Positions 45,080 through 54,096 of a stretch of 64,000 nt of DNA are shown here, in pieces. The stretch lies in NCBI GenBank assembly GCA_002928735.1, contig PERL01000008.1, positions 104,582 through 168,581 of the forward strand, read 5' to 3'. Under the pieces are notes generated by a model. It did not search any database, was not told the DNA's origin, and saw nothing but the letters and a program-made list of their open reading frames with translations. Position 1 is the stretch's first letter. Each line of letters starts with the position of its first letter. The DNA comes from Hyphomicrobium sp. (GTDB lineage Bacteria > Pseudomonadota > Alphaproteobacteria > Rhizobiales > Hyphomicrobiaceae). The position numbers and the translations under genes are program-made.

Positions 45080-45289
45080 CGTAAGGGTGTCCGCGTCACC
45101 AGCCCCCTCGACACCCGCCCCTGAAAATGCTGCACTGCAAAACGTTGACGCCGGGCCAAGCCTGTTCTGGCTCGCTCACCCGACTCATCGCACGTTAACG
45201 GCTTCAACAGGGCCGCCGGGCTAGCATATGCAGCATTCGTCCTAACCTGCCCCCGAACCCTGCCCCAGTCCTCTGCCGGAGACCGGTCC

Positions 45290-46639
45290 ATGACGGCCGA
45301 CACAGCAGCCAAAAAAGTGTTCATCAAAACGTTTGGCTGCCAGATGAATGTCTATGACAGCGAGCGCATGACGGAAGCGCTGGCCGGCGATGGCTATTGC
45401 GAAACCACAGACCTTGAAGACGCCGATCTTGTCATCCTCAACACTTGCCACATCCGCGAGAAGGCCGTCGAGAAGGTCTATTCGGATCTCGGCCGCATCC
45501 GCGATATTCGCGACCGCCGCCGCCGCGATGGCAAGGATACCCTCGTCACTGTCGCCGGCTGCGTCGCGCAAGCTGAAGGTGCGGAGATTTCGCGCCGCTC
45601 ACCCGTCGTCGATCTCGTCGTCGGCCCGCAGAGCTATCACCGCCTGCCAGAACTCCTGAAGCAAAGCCGCGATACCGGTACGCGCATCGTCGAGACCACG
45701 TTCCCCGAAGAAGAAAAATTCGAGCACCTTACGCAGAAGCGTCAGGTCCGCTCCGCCACCGCGTTCCTCACCATCCAGGAAGGCTGCGATAAGTTCTGCA
45801 CCTTCTGCGTCGTGCCCTACACGCGCGGAATGGAGTACTCGCGCTCCGTCGCCGACGTCGAAAGAGAAGCGCGAAACCTGGTCGAAAGCGGCGTTCGCGA
45901 ACTCACACTCCTCGGCCAGAACGTCAACGCCTACCACGGCGTCACCGAGACCGGCGCTGAGACCACGATCGCCGGCCTCATCCGCCGTCTCGCCGGCATC
46001 GATGGCCTGGAGCGCATCCGCTACATGACGAGCCATCCGCGCAACATGAGCGACGATCTCATCGCCGCCCACGCCGAAGAACCCAAACTGATGCCCTATC
46101 TGCATCTGCCGGTGCAGTCGGGTTCAAACCGCATCCTCGCCGCCATGAACCGCAAGCACACGGCGGAAGAATATCTGCGCATTATCGAAAAGGTCCGCGC
46201 CGCCCGCCCCGACATCGCACTCTCCACCGACATGATCGTCGGCTTCCCCGGCGAGACCGACCGCGACTTCGAGGAGACGCTCGCCCTGGTCAAGACTGTC
46301 GGCTTCGCGCAATCCTACTCGTTCAAGTATTCGCCCCGCCCCGGCACCCCCGCCGCCAACATGGACGAGCAGGTCTCCGACGGCGTCGCCTCCGGCCGCC
46401 TCACCCGCCTGCAATACCTCCTCACCAATCAGCAGGAGCGCTTCAACGCCCAGACCGTCGGCCAGACGATCCCGGTGCTGTTCGAGCGCACCGGGCGCAA
46501 CGGCGGCATCCTCGTCGGCCGCTCGCCTTACCTGCAATTGGTCCAGGCCGAAGCCGACGCCGCCCTTTTGGGCAAAATCCTCCCCGTCGCCATCCGTGGA
46601 CACGGTCCGGGCAGCCTTTCAGGTGTCATAGCCGCCTGA
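45290..46639 (+). CDS. miaB: tRNA-2-methylthio-N6-dimethylallyladenosine synthase MiaB
   Basis: MiaB is a radical-SAM enzyme that adds the methylthio group to i6A37 of tRNAs. The 449-residue protein has the N-terminal UPF0004 domain with Cys17, Cys53 and Cys91, which hold the auxiliary cluster. The radical-SAM motif CDKFCTFC (Cys166, Cys170, Cys173) follows, and a C-terminal TRAM domain ends in SGVIAA. A 210-bp gap without a recognisable gene precedes it. phoH, ybeY, corC and lnt follow on the same strand, a widely conserved order. Confidence 0.96.
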   Translation: MTADTAAKKVFIKTFGCQMNVYDSERMTEALAGDGYCETTDLEDADLVILNTCHIREKAVEKVYSDLGRIRDIRDRRRRDGKDTLVTVAGCVAQAEGAEISRRSPVVDLVVGPQSYHRLPELLKQSRDTGTRIVETTFPEEEKFEHLTQKRQVRSATAFLTIQEGCDKFCTFCVVPYTRGMEYSRSVADVEREARNLVESGVRELTLLGQNVNAYHGVTETGAETTIAGLIRRLAGIDGLERIRYMTSHPRNMSDDLIAAHAEEPKLMPYLHLPVQSGSNRILAAMNRKHTAEEYLRIIEKVRAARPDIALSTDMIVGFPGETDRDFEETLALVKTVGFAQSYSFKYSPRPGTPAANMDEQVSDGVASGRLTRLQYLLTNQQERFNAQTVGQTIPVLFERTGRNGGILVGRSPYLQLVQAEADAALLGKILPVAIRGHGPGSLSGVIAA

Positions 46640-46758
46640 TAACCGCTTTTTGCAGGGGGCGGACCAACCCGTTGCGTTGATTCCCGGCCAGCGCAGCCTA
46701 TGATGGCTGCCGAAGCCCCCGCTCGAATCGTCGGCGGCAGGCTTTCAGGAGATCGTAT

Positions 46759-47772
46759 TTGACCGGTTCTCGCGGGCAATCCGTTCCCGGCGCGTCTCGC
46801 GCCTCCAAGACGCAGGCCGCCGATGCGCGCCTCGTCATCCCCTTCGAAGACAATCGCGCGCTGACGCGAGCGCTGGGCGAGTTCGATGCCCACCTCGCCA
46901 TGCTCGAAGATCGTCTCGGCATCGAGGCCCACCCGCACGGCAATGTCGTGATCCTCAAAGGAGCTGACAGCGCCTGCAAACTCGCCCGCGATGTGCTCGA
47001 AACCGCCTACAAACGTGCCCAAGGCGGAGAAACCATGAGCCCCGGCGATTTCGAAGGCCTCATCCGTCACGCCCGCCAGGAAATCGTTGCGCCCTCGTCC
47101 GAAGGACAGGCGCAAATCTCAACGCGCCGCCGTGTCGTCAAAGCCCGCACGCCCGCCCAGAGTGCCTACATCCGCGCACTGGATAAAACTGATCTCGTCT
47201 TCGGCGTTGGTCCCGCCGGCACCGGCAAAACCTATCTGGCCGTGGCCTATGCCGCCCAGTGTCTCGAACGCGGCATCGTCGAGCGCATTATCCTCTCGCG
47301 CCCCGCCGTCGAAGCCGGCGAGCGCTTAGGATTCCTCCCCGGCGACATGCGCGAAAAGGTTGATCCCTATCTGCGCCCGCTTTACGACGCCCTCGATGAT
47401 GTGCTCCCGCCCGATAAGGTGGAAAAGGACCTCGAAACCGGCGTCATCGAAATCGCCCCGCTCGCCTTCATGCGCGGCCGCACACTGTCCAATGCCTTCG
47501 TCATTCTCGATGAAGCCCAAAACACCACGCCGATGCAGATGAAGATGTTTCTCACCCGTCTGGGCGAGAACTCGAAAATGGTTATCACCGGCGATCCCTC
47601 GCAGATCGACCTGCCGCCCGGCGTCAAATCCGGCCTGGATGAAGCCGTAAAGCTGCTCGATGGCGTGCTTGGCATCGAAGCGGTTCACTTCACCCAGTCC
47701 GATGTCGTGCGCCGCGATCTCGTCGCCCGCATCGTGGCCGCCTACGACCGCGCCTCAGGCAAGACACCCTGA
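46759..47772 (+). CDS. PhoH family ATPase
   Basis: The 337-residue protein has the Walker A motif GPAGTGKT (residues 151-158) and the PhoH signature RPAVEAGERLGFLPGDMREKVDPYLRPLYDAL, with Walker B VILDEAQN. PhoH/YbeZ proteins are predicted to work with YbeY in rRNA handling; biochemical function is not firmly established. The start codon is a TTG with AGGAG seven bases upstream. Its TGA overlaps the ATG of ybeY, so the two are translationally coupled. Confidence 0.93.
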   Translation: MTGSRGQSVPGASRASKTQAADARLVIPFEDNRALTRALGEFDAHLAMLEDRLGIEAHPHGNVVILKGADSACKLARDVLETAYKRAQGGETMSPGDFEGLIRHARQEIVAPSSEGQAQISTRRRVVKARTPAQSAYIRALDKTDLVFGVGPAGTGKTYLAVAYAAQCLERGIVERIILSRPAVEAGERLGFLPGDMREKVDPYLRPLYDALDDVLPPDKVEKDLETGVIEIAPLAFMRGRTLSNAFVILDEAQNTTPMQMKMFLTRLGENSKMVITGDPSQIDLPPGVKSGLDEAVKLLDGVLGIEAVHFTQSDVVRRDLVARIVAAYDRASGKTP

Positions 47773-48317
47773 TGCCCGCTTCCGACCCAGGACCGCGAAG
47801 TCGCGCGCCGCAAGGCGCGGATCCCTCGTGGCTGACGCTGGATGTCGTCTTCGAAGACGACGATTGGCCAGATGCTGTGCGCATGGAAACGCACGTGCAC
47901 GAGGCGGCCGCTGCCTTGGCCGCTCACCCTGCAATGCACGGCCTAAAGCCCGCTGGCGCCTGCATCGCCCTGTCCAACGACGCTCACGTCCAAACCCTGA
48001 ACGCCAGCTTCCGCGGCAAAGACAAGCCGACCAACGTTCTGTCGTTCCCAGCCCCCGAAAGCCCCGTTCCGCAGGCCCTCGAACCGCTGGGCGACATTAT
48101 CATTGCCCGCGAGACGCTGGAGCGCGAAGCCGCTGAAAAGGGCATCCCCCTCGCCGATCATCTGCGCCATCTCACTGTTCACGGTCTATTGCATCTTCTC
48201 GGCTACGACCACAAAGACGAGGCTGAAGCCGTTGAAATGGAAAATCTCGAAACCGAAATTTTGCACCGTTTAGGGGTTCCCGATCCCTATGGTGATCGCG
48301 ACGAGCGAACGCAGTAA
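47772..48317 (+). CDS. ybeY: Endoribonuclease YbeY (rRNA maturation)
   Basis: The 181-residue protein has the zinc-binding signature HGLLHLLGYDH and the family segment KDKPTNVLSFPAPE. YbeY is a metal-dependent endoribonuclease involved in 16S rRNA 3' end maturation and ribosome quality control. It starts within the stop codon of the PhoH gene and ends 17 bp before corC, in the conserved order phoH-ybeY-corC-lnt. Confidence 0.95.
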   Translation: MPASDPGPRSRAPQGADPSWLTLDVVFEDDDWPDAVRMETHVHEAAAALAAHPAMHGLKPAGACIALSNDAHVQTLNASFRGKDKPTNVLSFPAPESPVPQALEPLGDIIIARETLEREAAEKGIPLADHLRHLTVHGLLHLLGYDHKDEAEAVEMENLETEILHRLGVPDPYGDRDERTQ

Positions 48318-48334
48318 GATCAATTGAAACCCCA

Positions 48335-49441
48335 ATGACGCTCCTTGAACCGAACCGGAAGACCATGTCCACCGACGAAAAGGCCGCCAAACCGATCACT
48401 GCCGATCCCTCCGGTAGTGATGATCGCAAAGCAGCCTCCGCCTATAGCTGGGTCTCGACCCTGCTCACGCGTCTCGGCCTGCAGAACGCACCGACGCTGC
48501 GCGACACCTTGGAAGACGCGCTGAAATCCGGCGGCGACGAACAGAACTTCTCCGCCGAAGAGCGCGAGATGCTGATCCGCCTCCTGCGTTTCGGCGCTAG
48601 CCGCGTCGACGACATCATGGTGCCCCGCGCCGACATCATCGCCATCGACGAAAGCGAACCCATCGGCGAAGTCGTGCGTCTGTTCGAGGAAGCCGGCATC
48701 TCGCGCATTCCCGTCTATCACGAGACGCTCGATGACCCGCGCGGCATGGTCCACATCAAGGATCTCTTCCGCTGGATCTCAGCAGAAGCCGCCGGCCGTC
48801 CACTCATCGAGCCGCGCTTGAAAGGCGAAGAGCGCGCCAAGGCCGTGCGCAAAGCCGCCGATGAGGATGTCGCCGAAAACGGCGAACGCATCCACGACCT
48901 CACGAAAATCGATCTGAAGCGCCCGATCTCGTCCACCAAGATCCGCCGCCCCGTGCTCTACGTGCCGCCCTCCATGCCTGCGATGAGCTTGCTAATCCGC
49001 ATGCAAACCTCGCGTGTCCACATGGCCCTCGTCGTCGACGAATACGGCGGCACCGATGGTCTCGTGACCATTGAAGACCTTGTCGAACAGATCGTCGGCG
49101 ACATCGAGGACGAGCACGACGAAGCCGAAGCCGAACACATCATCGAAGACGCCAAGCTCGGCACCATCGCCTCCGGCCGCACGCCGGTCAGCGAACTGGA
49201 AGAACTTGTCGGCACCAAACTCCTGACCGAGGACGAAGAAGAAGACATCGACACCCTCGGTGGTCTCGTCTTCCAGATCGTCGGCCGTGTGCCGACGCGC
49301 GGTGAAATCATCCGCCATTCGTCCGGCCTCGAATTCGAAATCCTCGAAGCCGATCCCCGCCGCGTCAAACGTCTCAAAATCCTGCGGCCGAAATCGGCGA
49401 CACCGGCAACATCGTCGCCCGGCGCCACAGGCGCCACGTGA
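48335..49441 (+). CDS. corC: CBS domain transporter-associated protein (CorC/HlyC family)
   Basis: The 368-residue protein has two CBS domains (VDDIMVPRADIIAID and RPVLYVPPSMPAMSLLIRMQ; the latter followed by HMALVVDEYGGTDGLVTIEDLVEQIVGDIEDEHD) and a C-terminal CorC_HlyC/transporter-associated domain. The membrane DUF21 domain is absent, as in E. coli CorC (YbeX). It has been linked to magnesium and cobalt homeostasis and, more recently, to ribosome-related phenotypes. An alternative start at 48365 (MSTDEKAA) is possible. Its TGA overlaps the GTG start of lnt. Confidence 0.92.
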   Translation: MTLLEPNRKTMSTDEKAAKPITADPSGSDDRKAASAYSWVSTLLTRLGLQNAPTLRDTLEDALKSGGDEQNFSAEEREMLIRLLRFGASRVDDIMVPRADIIAIDESEPIGEVVRLFEEAGISRIPVYHETLDDPRGMVHIKDLFRWISAEAAGRPLIEPRLKGEERAKAVRKAADEDVAENGERIHDLTKIDLKRPISSTKIRRPVLYVPPSMPAMSLLIRMQTSRVHMALVVDEYGGTDGLVTIEDLVEQIVGDIEDEHDEAEAEHIIEDAKLGTIASGRTPVSELEELVGTKLLTEDEEEDIDTLGGLVFQIVGRVPTRGEIIRHSSGLEFEILEADPRRVKRLKILRPKSATPATSSPGATGAT

Positions 49442-51090
49442 CGGCGCTGGCGCGTGTGCAAGACGTGCGCGGCGGGCTGCGCGCCGCCACCGGCTGGCGC
49501 CGCGTCGCTGTGCTAACGCTCGCCGGCATGGCGAGCGTGTTGGCCTTTGCGCCCGTATTTCTGTGGTCAATTCTCTTCCTCACGTTGCCCATCCTTGCCT
49601 GGGCCATTACGCAGCCAACACCTGAAGCCGCCTCGCGCGACGGCATCGAGCGTGCATTCAAGGATGGCTGGTGGTTCGGTTTCGGATACTTCTTCGCCGG
49701 CCTCTTTTGGGTCGGCGAAGCGTTTCTCGTCGAAGCCGATGTGTTTGGATGGCTGCTGCCCTTCGCCGTTACGCTCCTGCCCGCGGGCCTCGCCCTCTTC
49801 CTCGGTGCCGCTGCCGCTGTCACCCGCGCCCTTTGGCGGCCGGGCCTAGCCGGCATTCTCGTGATGGCGATCGTTTTCACCGCCGCCGAATGGCTGCGCG
49901 GGCACATCCTCACCGGCTTTCCTTGGAACACCATCGGCTACGCGCTGACTGCGACCGATGTCCAAATGCAAACCGCCGGCCTTATCGGAATCTACGGCCT
50001 GACACTGTGGGCGTTTGTGATTTTCCCAAGTCCTCTGGTGCTGGCCACCGAGGCACCAAAAGCAACCTCGTCGCTCGCAGCGTTCGCTCCCGGCTTGGCG
50101 TTAGCCATCGTCCCACTCGCGCTATCCGCACTGTACGGCGCCTACGTTCTCTCGAATGCACCGTCACCTGACGCCAACGCGCCACGTGTCCGCATCGTCC
50201 AGCCGAGCGTGCCGCAACGGGAAAAGTGGCTGCCCGAAAAGCAAGGCGAAATCTTTCGTCTCCATCTCGATCTGACCGCGCGCAACGCGGCCGGCGAATC
50301 AGACGGCATGGACGGCATCGCTCTCGTCGTCTGGCCCGAAGCGGCCATGCCCTTCCGCCCCCTCGAACACCCCGAAGCGTTGACCGCAATTGCCGATCTC
50401 CTCCCCGACGATGGCCCCGTCCTCTTATCCGGCGGCCTCCGCGTCGAACGCGATGGCACGGAAGCGGCCCCGACGCTGCGTGCCTTTAACAGCCTCCTTG
50501 CTTTCGACGGCGCCGGAAAACCCATCACCATCTACGACAAAATCCACCTCGTCCCCTTCGGCGAATATCTGCCGTTCCAGCCGGCGCTCGAAGCCATCGG
50601 TCTGCAGCAGCTCACAAGATTGCGCGGCGGTTTCGCCTCGGGGCCATCTCCGCGCCCGCTGCTTCGCCTGCCCGGACTGCCGCCGATCACCGGCCTGATC
50701 TGCTATGAGGCGATCTTTCCGGGAGCCGTCGTCCAAGCAGCCGAGCGCCCCGGTCTCATCGTTAACATCACCAACGACGGTTGGTTTGGAAACACCACCG
50801 GCCCCCCCCAGCATCTGCATCAGTCCCGCGTCCGCGCCGTCGAAGAAGGTGTTCCGCTCATCCGCGCTGCAAATAACGGCATCTCGGCCATGATCGATGC
50901 CAACGGCCGCTTGCAAGCCACGCTGGGGTTGAATGCGCGCGGTGTAATCGATCAGCCCATCCCGCCAGCGGTCGACGCGCCGATTTACGCCCGCTGGGGA
51001 GAGTGGGCGCTCGTCCTAAACATCGTATTTTTTTCACTGCTCATCGCATGGTTTCGACACGTGAAATCGGGCCGAAAGACGTCTAAATAA
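49438..51090 (+). CDS. lnt: Apolipoprotein N-acyltransferase
   Basis: Lnt adds the third acyl chain to lipoproteins in the inner membrane. The 550-residue protein has about seven transmembrane segments and a nitrilase-like periplasmic domain with the catalytic triad Glu301 (VVWPEAAMPF), Lys368 (YDKIHLVPFGEY) and Cys422 (ICYEAIFP). The GTG start overlaps the corC stop. In Sinorhizobium the lnt homologue is known as actA, required for acid tolerance, and lies beside the phrR regulator; the same neighbour occurs here. Confidence 0.95.
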   Translation: MTALARVQDVRGGLRAATGWRRVAVLTLAGMASVLAFAPVFLWSILFLTLPILAWAITQPTPEAASRDGIERAFKDGWWFGFGYFFAGLFWVGEAFLVEADVFGWLLPFAVTLLPAGLALFLGAAAAVTRALWRPGLAGILVMAIVFTAAEWLRGHILTGFPWNTIGYALTATDVQMQTAGLIGIYGLTLWAFVIFPSPLVLATEAPKATSSLAAFAPGLALAIVPLALSALYGAYVLSNAPSPDANAPRVRIVQPSVPQREKWLPEKQGEIFRLHLDLTARNAAGESDGMDGIALVVWPEAAMPFRPLEHPEALTAIADLLPDDGPVLLSGGLRVERDGTEAAPTLRAFNSLLAFDGAGKPITIYDKIHLVPFGEYLPFQPALEAIGLQQLTRLRGGFASGPSPRPLLRLPGLPPITGLICYEAIFPGAVVQAAERPGLIVNITNDGWFGNTTGPPQHLHQSRVRAVEEGVPLIRAANNGISAMIDANGRLQATLGLNARGVIDQPIPPAVDAPIYARWGEWALVLNIVFFSLLIAWFRHVKSGRKTSK

Positions 51091-51182
51091 CATGCATTCA
51101 GCCCAAGGTTGACGCGTGACGTGTATACTCGTACCACTGGCCGCTCCACCGACAGGAAATTTTCATTCCGGGACCGAAAGAA

Positions 51183-51665
51183 GTGACTGAAAAAGCGAGG
51201 GACGGTGCGTTAATGGACGACGGCGACGATCGAAACAACTCGCGCCGCGCCAACCCCGTCGATAAGCACGTTGGCGAGCGTGTCCGCATGCGGCGAATGC
51301 TCCTTGGCATGAGCCAGGAAAAGCTGGGTGAGAACCTCGGCCTGACCTTCCAACAGGTCCAGAAATATGAAAAGGGCGTCAATCGCATTGGCGCCAGCCG
51401 GTTGTTCGATCTCGCCCAAGTCTTGGGCGTGCCGATCCAGTTCTTCTATGAAAACATGCCCGCGTCGGTCTCAGGTGTTGTGGCCGTCCCCGGCATGGGT
51501 GAGCCGAGCGGTGAAAACTACGTCGCCGACTTTCTGTCCAGCCGCGATAGCGTCGAACTGAACAAGGCATTCGCCCGCATCACCGATCCGCGCGTGCGTC
51601 GTTCGATCGTCGACATGGTCAAGTCCGTGGCCGGCGAGGACACGCCGTCAGCGTCAGGCGAATAA
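51183..51665 (+). CDS. XRE-family transcriptional regulator, PraR/PhrR-like
   Basis: The 160-residue protein contains an XRE helix-turn-helix: NPVDKHVGERVRMRRMLLGMSQEKLGENLGLTFQQVQKYEKGVNRIGASRLFDLAQVLGVPIQFFYENMP (about residues 24-94). This pattern matches the rhizobial PraR/PhrR group, which represses R-body genes in Azorhizobium and affects biofilm and quorum sensing in Rhizobium. PhrR lies next to the lnt homologue actA in Sinorhizobium, as here. The start could be GTG 51183 or ATG 51213. TATACT at 51124-51129 could be its -10 box, but no good -35 is visible. Confidence 0.88.
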   Translation: MTEKARDGALMDDGDDRNNSRRANPVDKHVGERVRMRRMLLGMSQEKLGENLGLTFQQVQKYEKGVNRIGASRLFDLAQVLGVPIQFFYENMPASVSGVVAVPGMGEPSGENYVADFLSSRDSVELNKAFARITDPRVRRSIVDMVKSVAGEDTPSASGE

Positions 51666-51805
51666 GCACAGCCGAAAACGGCCCGAGTGTCCTAGCAAGG
51701 TGCGTAATTGTACCATCAAGGTGCGCGCATCTCGGCGCTTGACCCGGTGCGCAAAGGCTGCAACACAGCCGCCAAACGGGTGGTAAATCACGTCCAGGTT
51801 GGACA

Positions 51806-53026
51806 ATGACGGGGGCCAAAGTGGCACGCAAATCTTTCCTCTTTACGAGCGAGTCGGTATCCGAGGGGCATCCCGACAAGGTCAGCGACCGCATCTCCGA
51901 CGAAGTCGTCGATGCGTTCTACCGCGAAAGCCTTGCCGCCGGCCTCGACCCCTGGGCCGTCCGCGCCGCTTGCGAAACGCTCGTCACGACGCAGCGCGTC
52001 ATCATCGCGGGTGAATATTCCAACACGCCAAAAAGCGTCACCGTGCAGATGATCCAGGACATCGCGCGCAAGGCGATTAAGGACATCGGCTACGAGCAGG
52101 ATGGCTTCCACTGGGCCAACTGCAACATCGAAGTGCTGCTTCACGGCCAGTCCGCCGACATCGCCGCCGGCGTCGACGCCAAGCAGCCCACCAACCAGGA
52201 AGAGGGCGCGGGCGACCAGGGCATCATGTTCGGTTACGCCTGCACCGACACGCCGGAACTCATGCCGGCCCCGATCTACTACAGCCACAAAATCCTTCAC
52301 GACCTCGCCACCGCTCGCAAAAACAAGGTCGGCGACGCCGCCAAGCTCGGGCCCGACTCCAAGAGCCAGGTCACGGTGCGCTACGAAGACGGTAAGCCCG
52401 TTGGCGTCACGCAGATCGTCGTGTCCCACCAGCACATCGTTGAAGATCTGACGTCCAAGCAGGTCCGCGACATTATCGAGCCGTACGTCTTGAAGGCTCT
52501 CCCGGCTGGCTGGGTCTCCAAGGACACGATCTGGCACATCAACCCGACCGGCAAGTTCTTCATTGGCGGCCCCGATGGCGACTGCGGTCTCACCGGCCGC
52601 AAGATCATCGTCGACACTTACGGCGGCATGGCCCCCCATGGTGGCGGCGCCTTCTCCGGCAAGGACCCGACCAAGGTTGACCGCTCGGCCGCCTACGCCG
52701 CCCGCTACCTCGCCAAGAACGTGGTTGCAGCCGGCCTCGCCGAACGCTGCACGATCCAGCTGTCCTATGCCATCGGCGTCGCCAAGCCGCTTTCGATTTA
52801 CGTCGACACCCACGGCACAGGCAAAGTCGATGAAGCCGCCCTCGAAGTGGCCCTCGGCAAGGTGATGGACCTCTCGCCCCGCGGCATCCGCACCCAGCTC
52901 GATCTCAACAAACCGGTCTATGCTCGCACCTCCGCCTACGGCCATTTCGGCCGCACGCCCGATGCGGAAGGCGGCTTCTCGTGGGAACGCACCGACCTCG
53001 CCGACAAGATCAAGGCCGCGGTCTAA
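51806..53026 (+). CDS. metK: S-adenosylmethionine synthetase
   Basis: MetK makes SAM from methionine and ATP. The 406-residue protein has the family motifs [39 protein letters not shown] and [28 protein letters not shown] 140-bp leader precedes it, with a small hairpin (GGCTG-CAACA-CAGCC, 51757-51771), but I do not recognise a SAM riboswitch of any class I know. An intrinsic terminator follows. The methyltransferases TrmB and RsmB in this window are SAM users, but that is no evidence of coupling. Confidence 0.97.
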   Translation: MTGAKVARKSFLFTSESVSEGHPDKVSDRISDEVVDAFYRESLAAGLDPWAVRAACETLVTTQRVIIAGEYSNTPKSVTVQMIQDIARKAIKDIGYEQDGFHWANCNIEVLLHGQSADIAAGVDAKQPTNQEEGAGDQGIMFGYACTDTPELMPAPIYYSHKILHDLATARKNKVGDAAKLGPDSKSQVTVRYEDGKPVGVTQIVVSHQHIVEDLTSKQVRDIIEPYVLKALPAGWVSKDTIWHINPTGKFFIGGPDGDCGLTGRKIIVDTYGGMAPHGGGAFSGKDPTKVDRSAAYAARYLAKNVVAAGLAERCTIQLSYAIGVAKPLSIYVDTHGTGKVDEAALEVALGKVMDLSPRGIRTQLDLNKPVYARTSAYGHFGRTPDAEGGFSWERTDLADKIKAAV

Positions 53027-53048
53027 GCACGGACCCGTCCCAAAGTTT

Positions 53049-53084
53049 GGCCGCGGATTTAAACAGTCCGCGGCCGTTTTGTTT
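53049..53084 (+). terminator. Intrinsic terminator after metK
   Basis: GGCCGCGGA, loop TTTAAACAG, TCCGCGGCC form a perfect 9-bp stem followed by GTTTTGTTT. Confidence 0.9.
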
Positions 53085-53095
53085 GATATCCCAGC

Positions 53096-53803
53096 ATGAT
53101 GACCGCCGAGTCAGACAAGCGCCTGCGTGACGAACTCCGCTCCTTCGGCCGCAAACGCGCCCGCAAGCCGAGCCCCCGTCAGCAGTCCTTATGGGATGTC
53201 GCCCTGCCGCGCCTCCGCCTCGATCCGGCGGCCCTCGCGGCTGAGCCCCTACCTGCTCTCTTCAGCGCGCCCGTCACCCAGGTCTGGCTGGAAATCGGCT
53301 TCGGCGGCGCCGAGCATCTGATCTATCAGGCCGCCGCCAATCCGCACGTTGGCCTCATCGGCTGCGAACCCTTCGAAGACGGCGTCATCAAAGCCCTGAC
53401 CGCCATTGAGGAACGCGGCCTGCGCAACGTCCGCCTTCACCCGGACGACGTCCGCCCGCTCTTGCGCGCACTCCCCCCCGCCTCTCTGACAAAAGTCTTC
53501 GTCCTCTTCCCCGACCCCTGGCCGAAGGCCCGCCACGCCAAGCGCCGCCTCGTCTCCAAATCCTTCCTCGATGCCCTCGGCCGCGTCATGCCGCCCGGTG
53601 CCGAACTACGTGTCGCCACCGACATCCCCGCCTACGCCCGAACCGTGCTGGAAGCTGCCATTCCCCACCCCGCCTTTCGCTGGACCGCCACCTGCCCTGC
53701 CGATTGGCGAGCCCCGTGGCCCGATTGGCCCGGCACGCGCTACGAGTCCAAGGCGCATCGCGAAGGCCGCCGCCCGATGTTCCTCACGTTCCATCGCGTC
53801 TGA
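53096..53803 (+). CDS. trmB: tRNA (guanine46-N7)-methyltransferase TrmB
   Basis: TrmB puts the m7G46 modification on many tRNAs using SAM. The 235-residue protein shows LEIGFGGAEHL (SAM loop), KVFVLFPDPWPKARHAKRRLVSKSFLDALGRVMPPGAELRVATDIPAYARTVLE and a C-terminal TRYESKAHREGR block, all family hallmarks. The start may be either ATG of ATGATG. It lies 20 bp behind the metK terminator, so it probably has its own promoter or depends on read-through. Confidence 0.94.
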   Translation: MMTAESDKRLRDELRSFGRKRARKPSPRQQSLWDVALPRLRLDPAALAAEPLPALFSAPVTQVWLEIGFGGAEHLIYQAAANPHVGLIGCEPFEDGVIKALTAIEERGLRNVRLHPDDVRPLLRALPPASLTKVFVLFPDPWPKARHAKRRLVSKSFLDALGRVMPPGAELRVATDIPAYARTVLEAAIPHPAFRWTATCPADWRAPWPDWPGTRYESKAHREGRRPMFLTFHRV

Positions 53804-53914
53804 ACGGCGCTTTACAAAAAAGTTCGGGTTAACGCGCAAAAACTGCCCACATCGGCCTTGCCAGAAACCGCGCCATTGCGTAGCTTGATGTCGCTCATGA
53901 TCATCTCAACTCTT

Positions 53915-53950
53915 GAGAGTGGGCCCGCAAGGGTCCGCTCTTTTTGTTTT
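53915..53950 (+). terminator. Leader terminator/attenuator upstream of rimP
   Basis: AGAGTGGGCCC pairs with GGGTCCGCTCT (two G-T wobbles) around a GCAA tetraloop, followed by a T-rich run TTTTTGTTTT. It ends 54 bp before the rimP start and inside the leader of the operon, which suggests attenuation. An upstream GCCCAC (53845-53850) can pair with GTGGGC (53919-53924) as an alternative structure. Confidence 0.7.
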
Positions 53951-53964
53951 AGGGGTTGCCGATC

Positions 53965-54096
53965 ATGGGTCTGAACGATCGGATCAACCCGGGCCAGTGG
54001 CGGAATGCAGGCCGAAGCGCACGCGAACGACGCGAGATTTTACAGCGAAACCGGCTTGGCCGCGACGCTCGCCGGGCTTGTGGAGCCTGTGCTTGA
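53965..54096 (+). CDS. Possible small leader ORF overlapping rimP start
   Basis: A 43-codon frame starts at an ATG 9 bases after AGGGG, a better ribosome binding site than the one at rimP itself. It ends at TGA 54094-54096, overlapping the first 92 bases of rimP in another frame. The product would be Arg-rich (MGLNDRINPGQWRN at the start, ending RRACGACA). There is no homology I recognise, so it may be a regulatory leader or chance. Confidence 0.3.
   Translation: MGLNDRINPGQWRNAGRSARERREILQRNRLGRDARRACGACA

Noticed and set aside
51666..51805. SAM-II or SAM-SAH riboswitch before metK
   Set aside because: The conserved core sequences of these classes as I know them are not present; only a small hairpin is visible. 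Kept as a low-interest leader.
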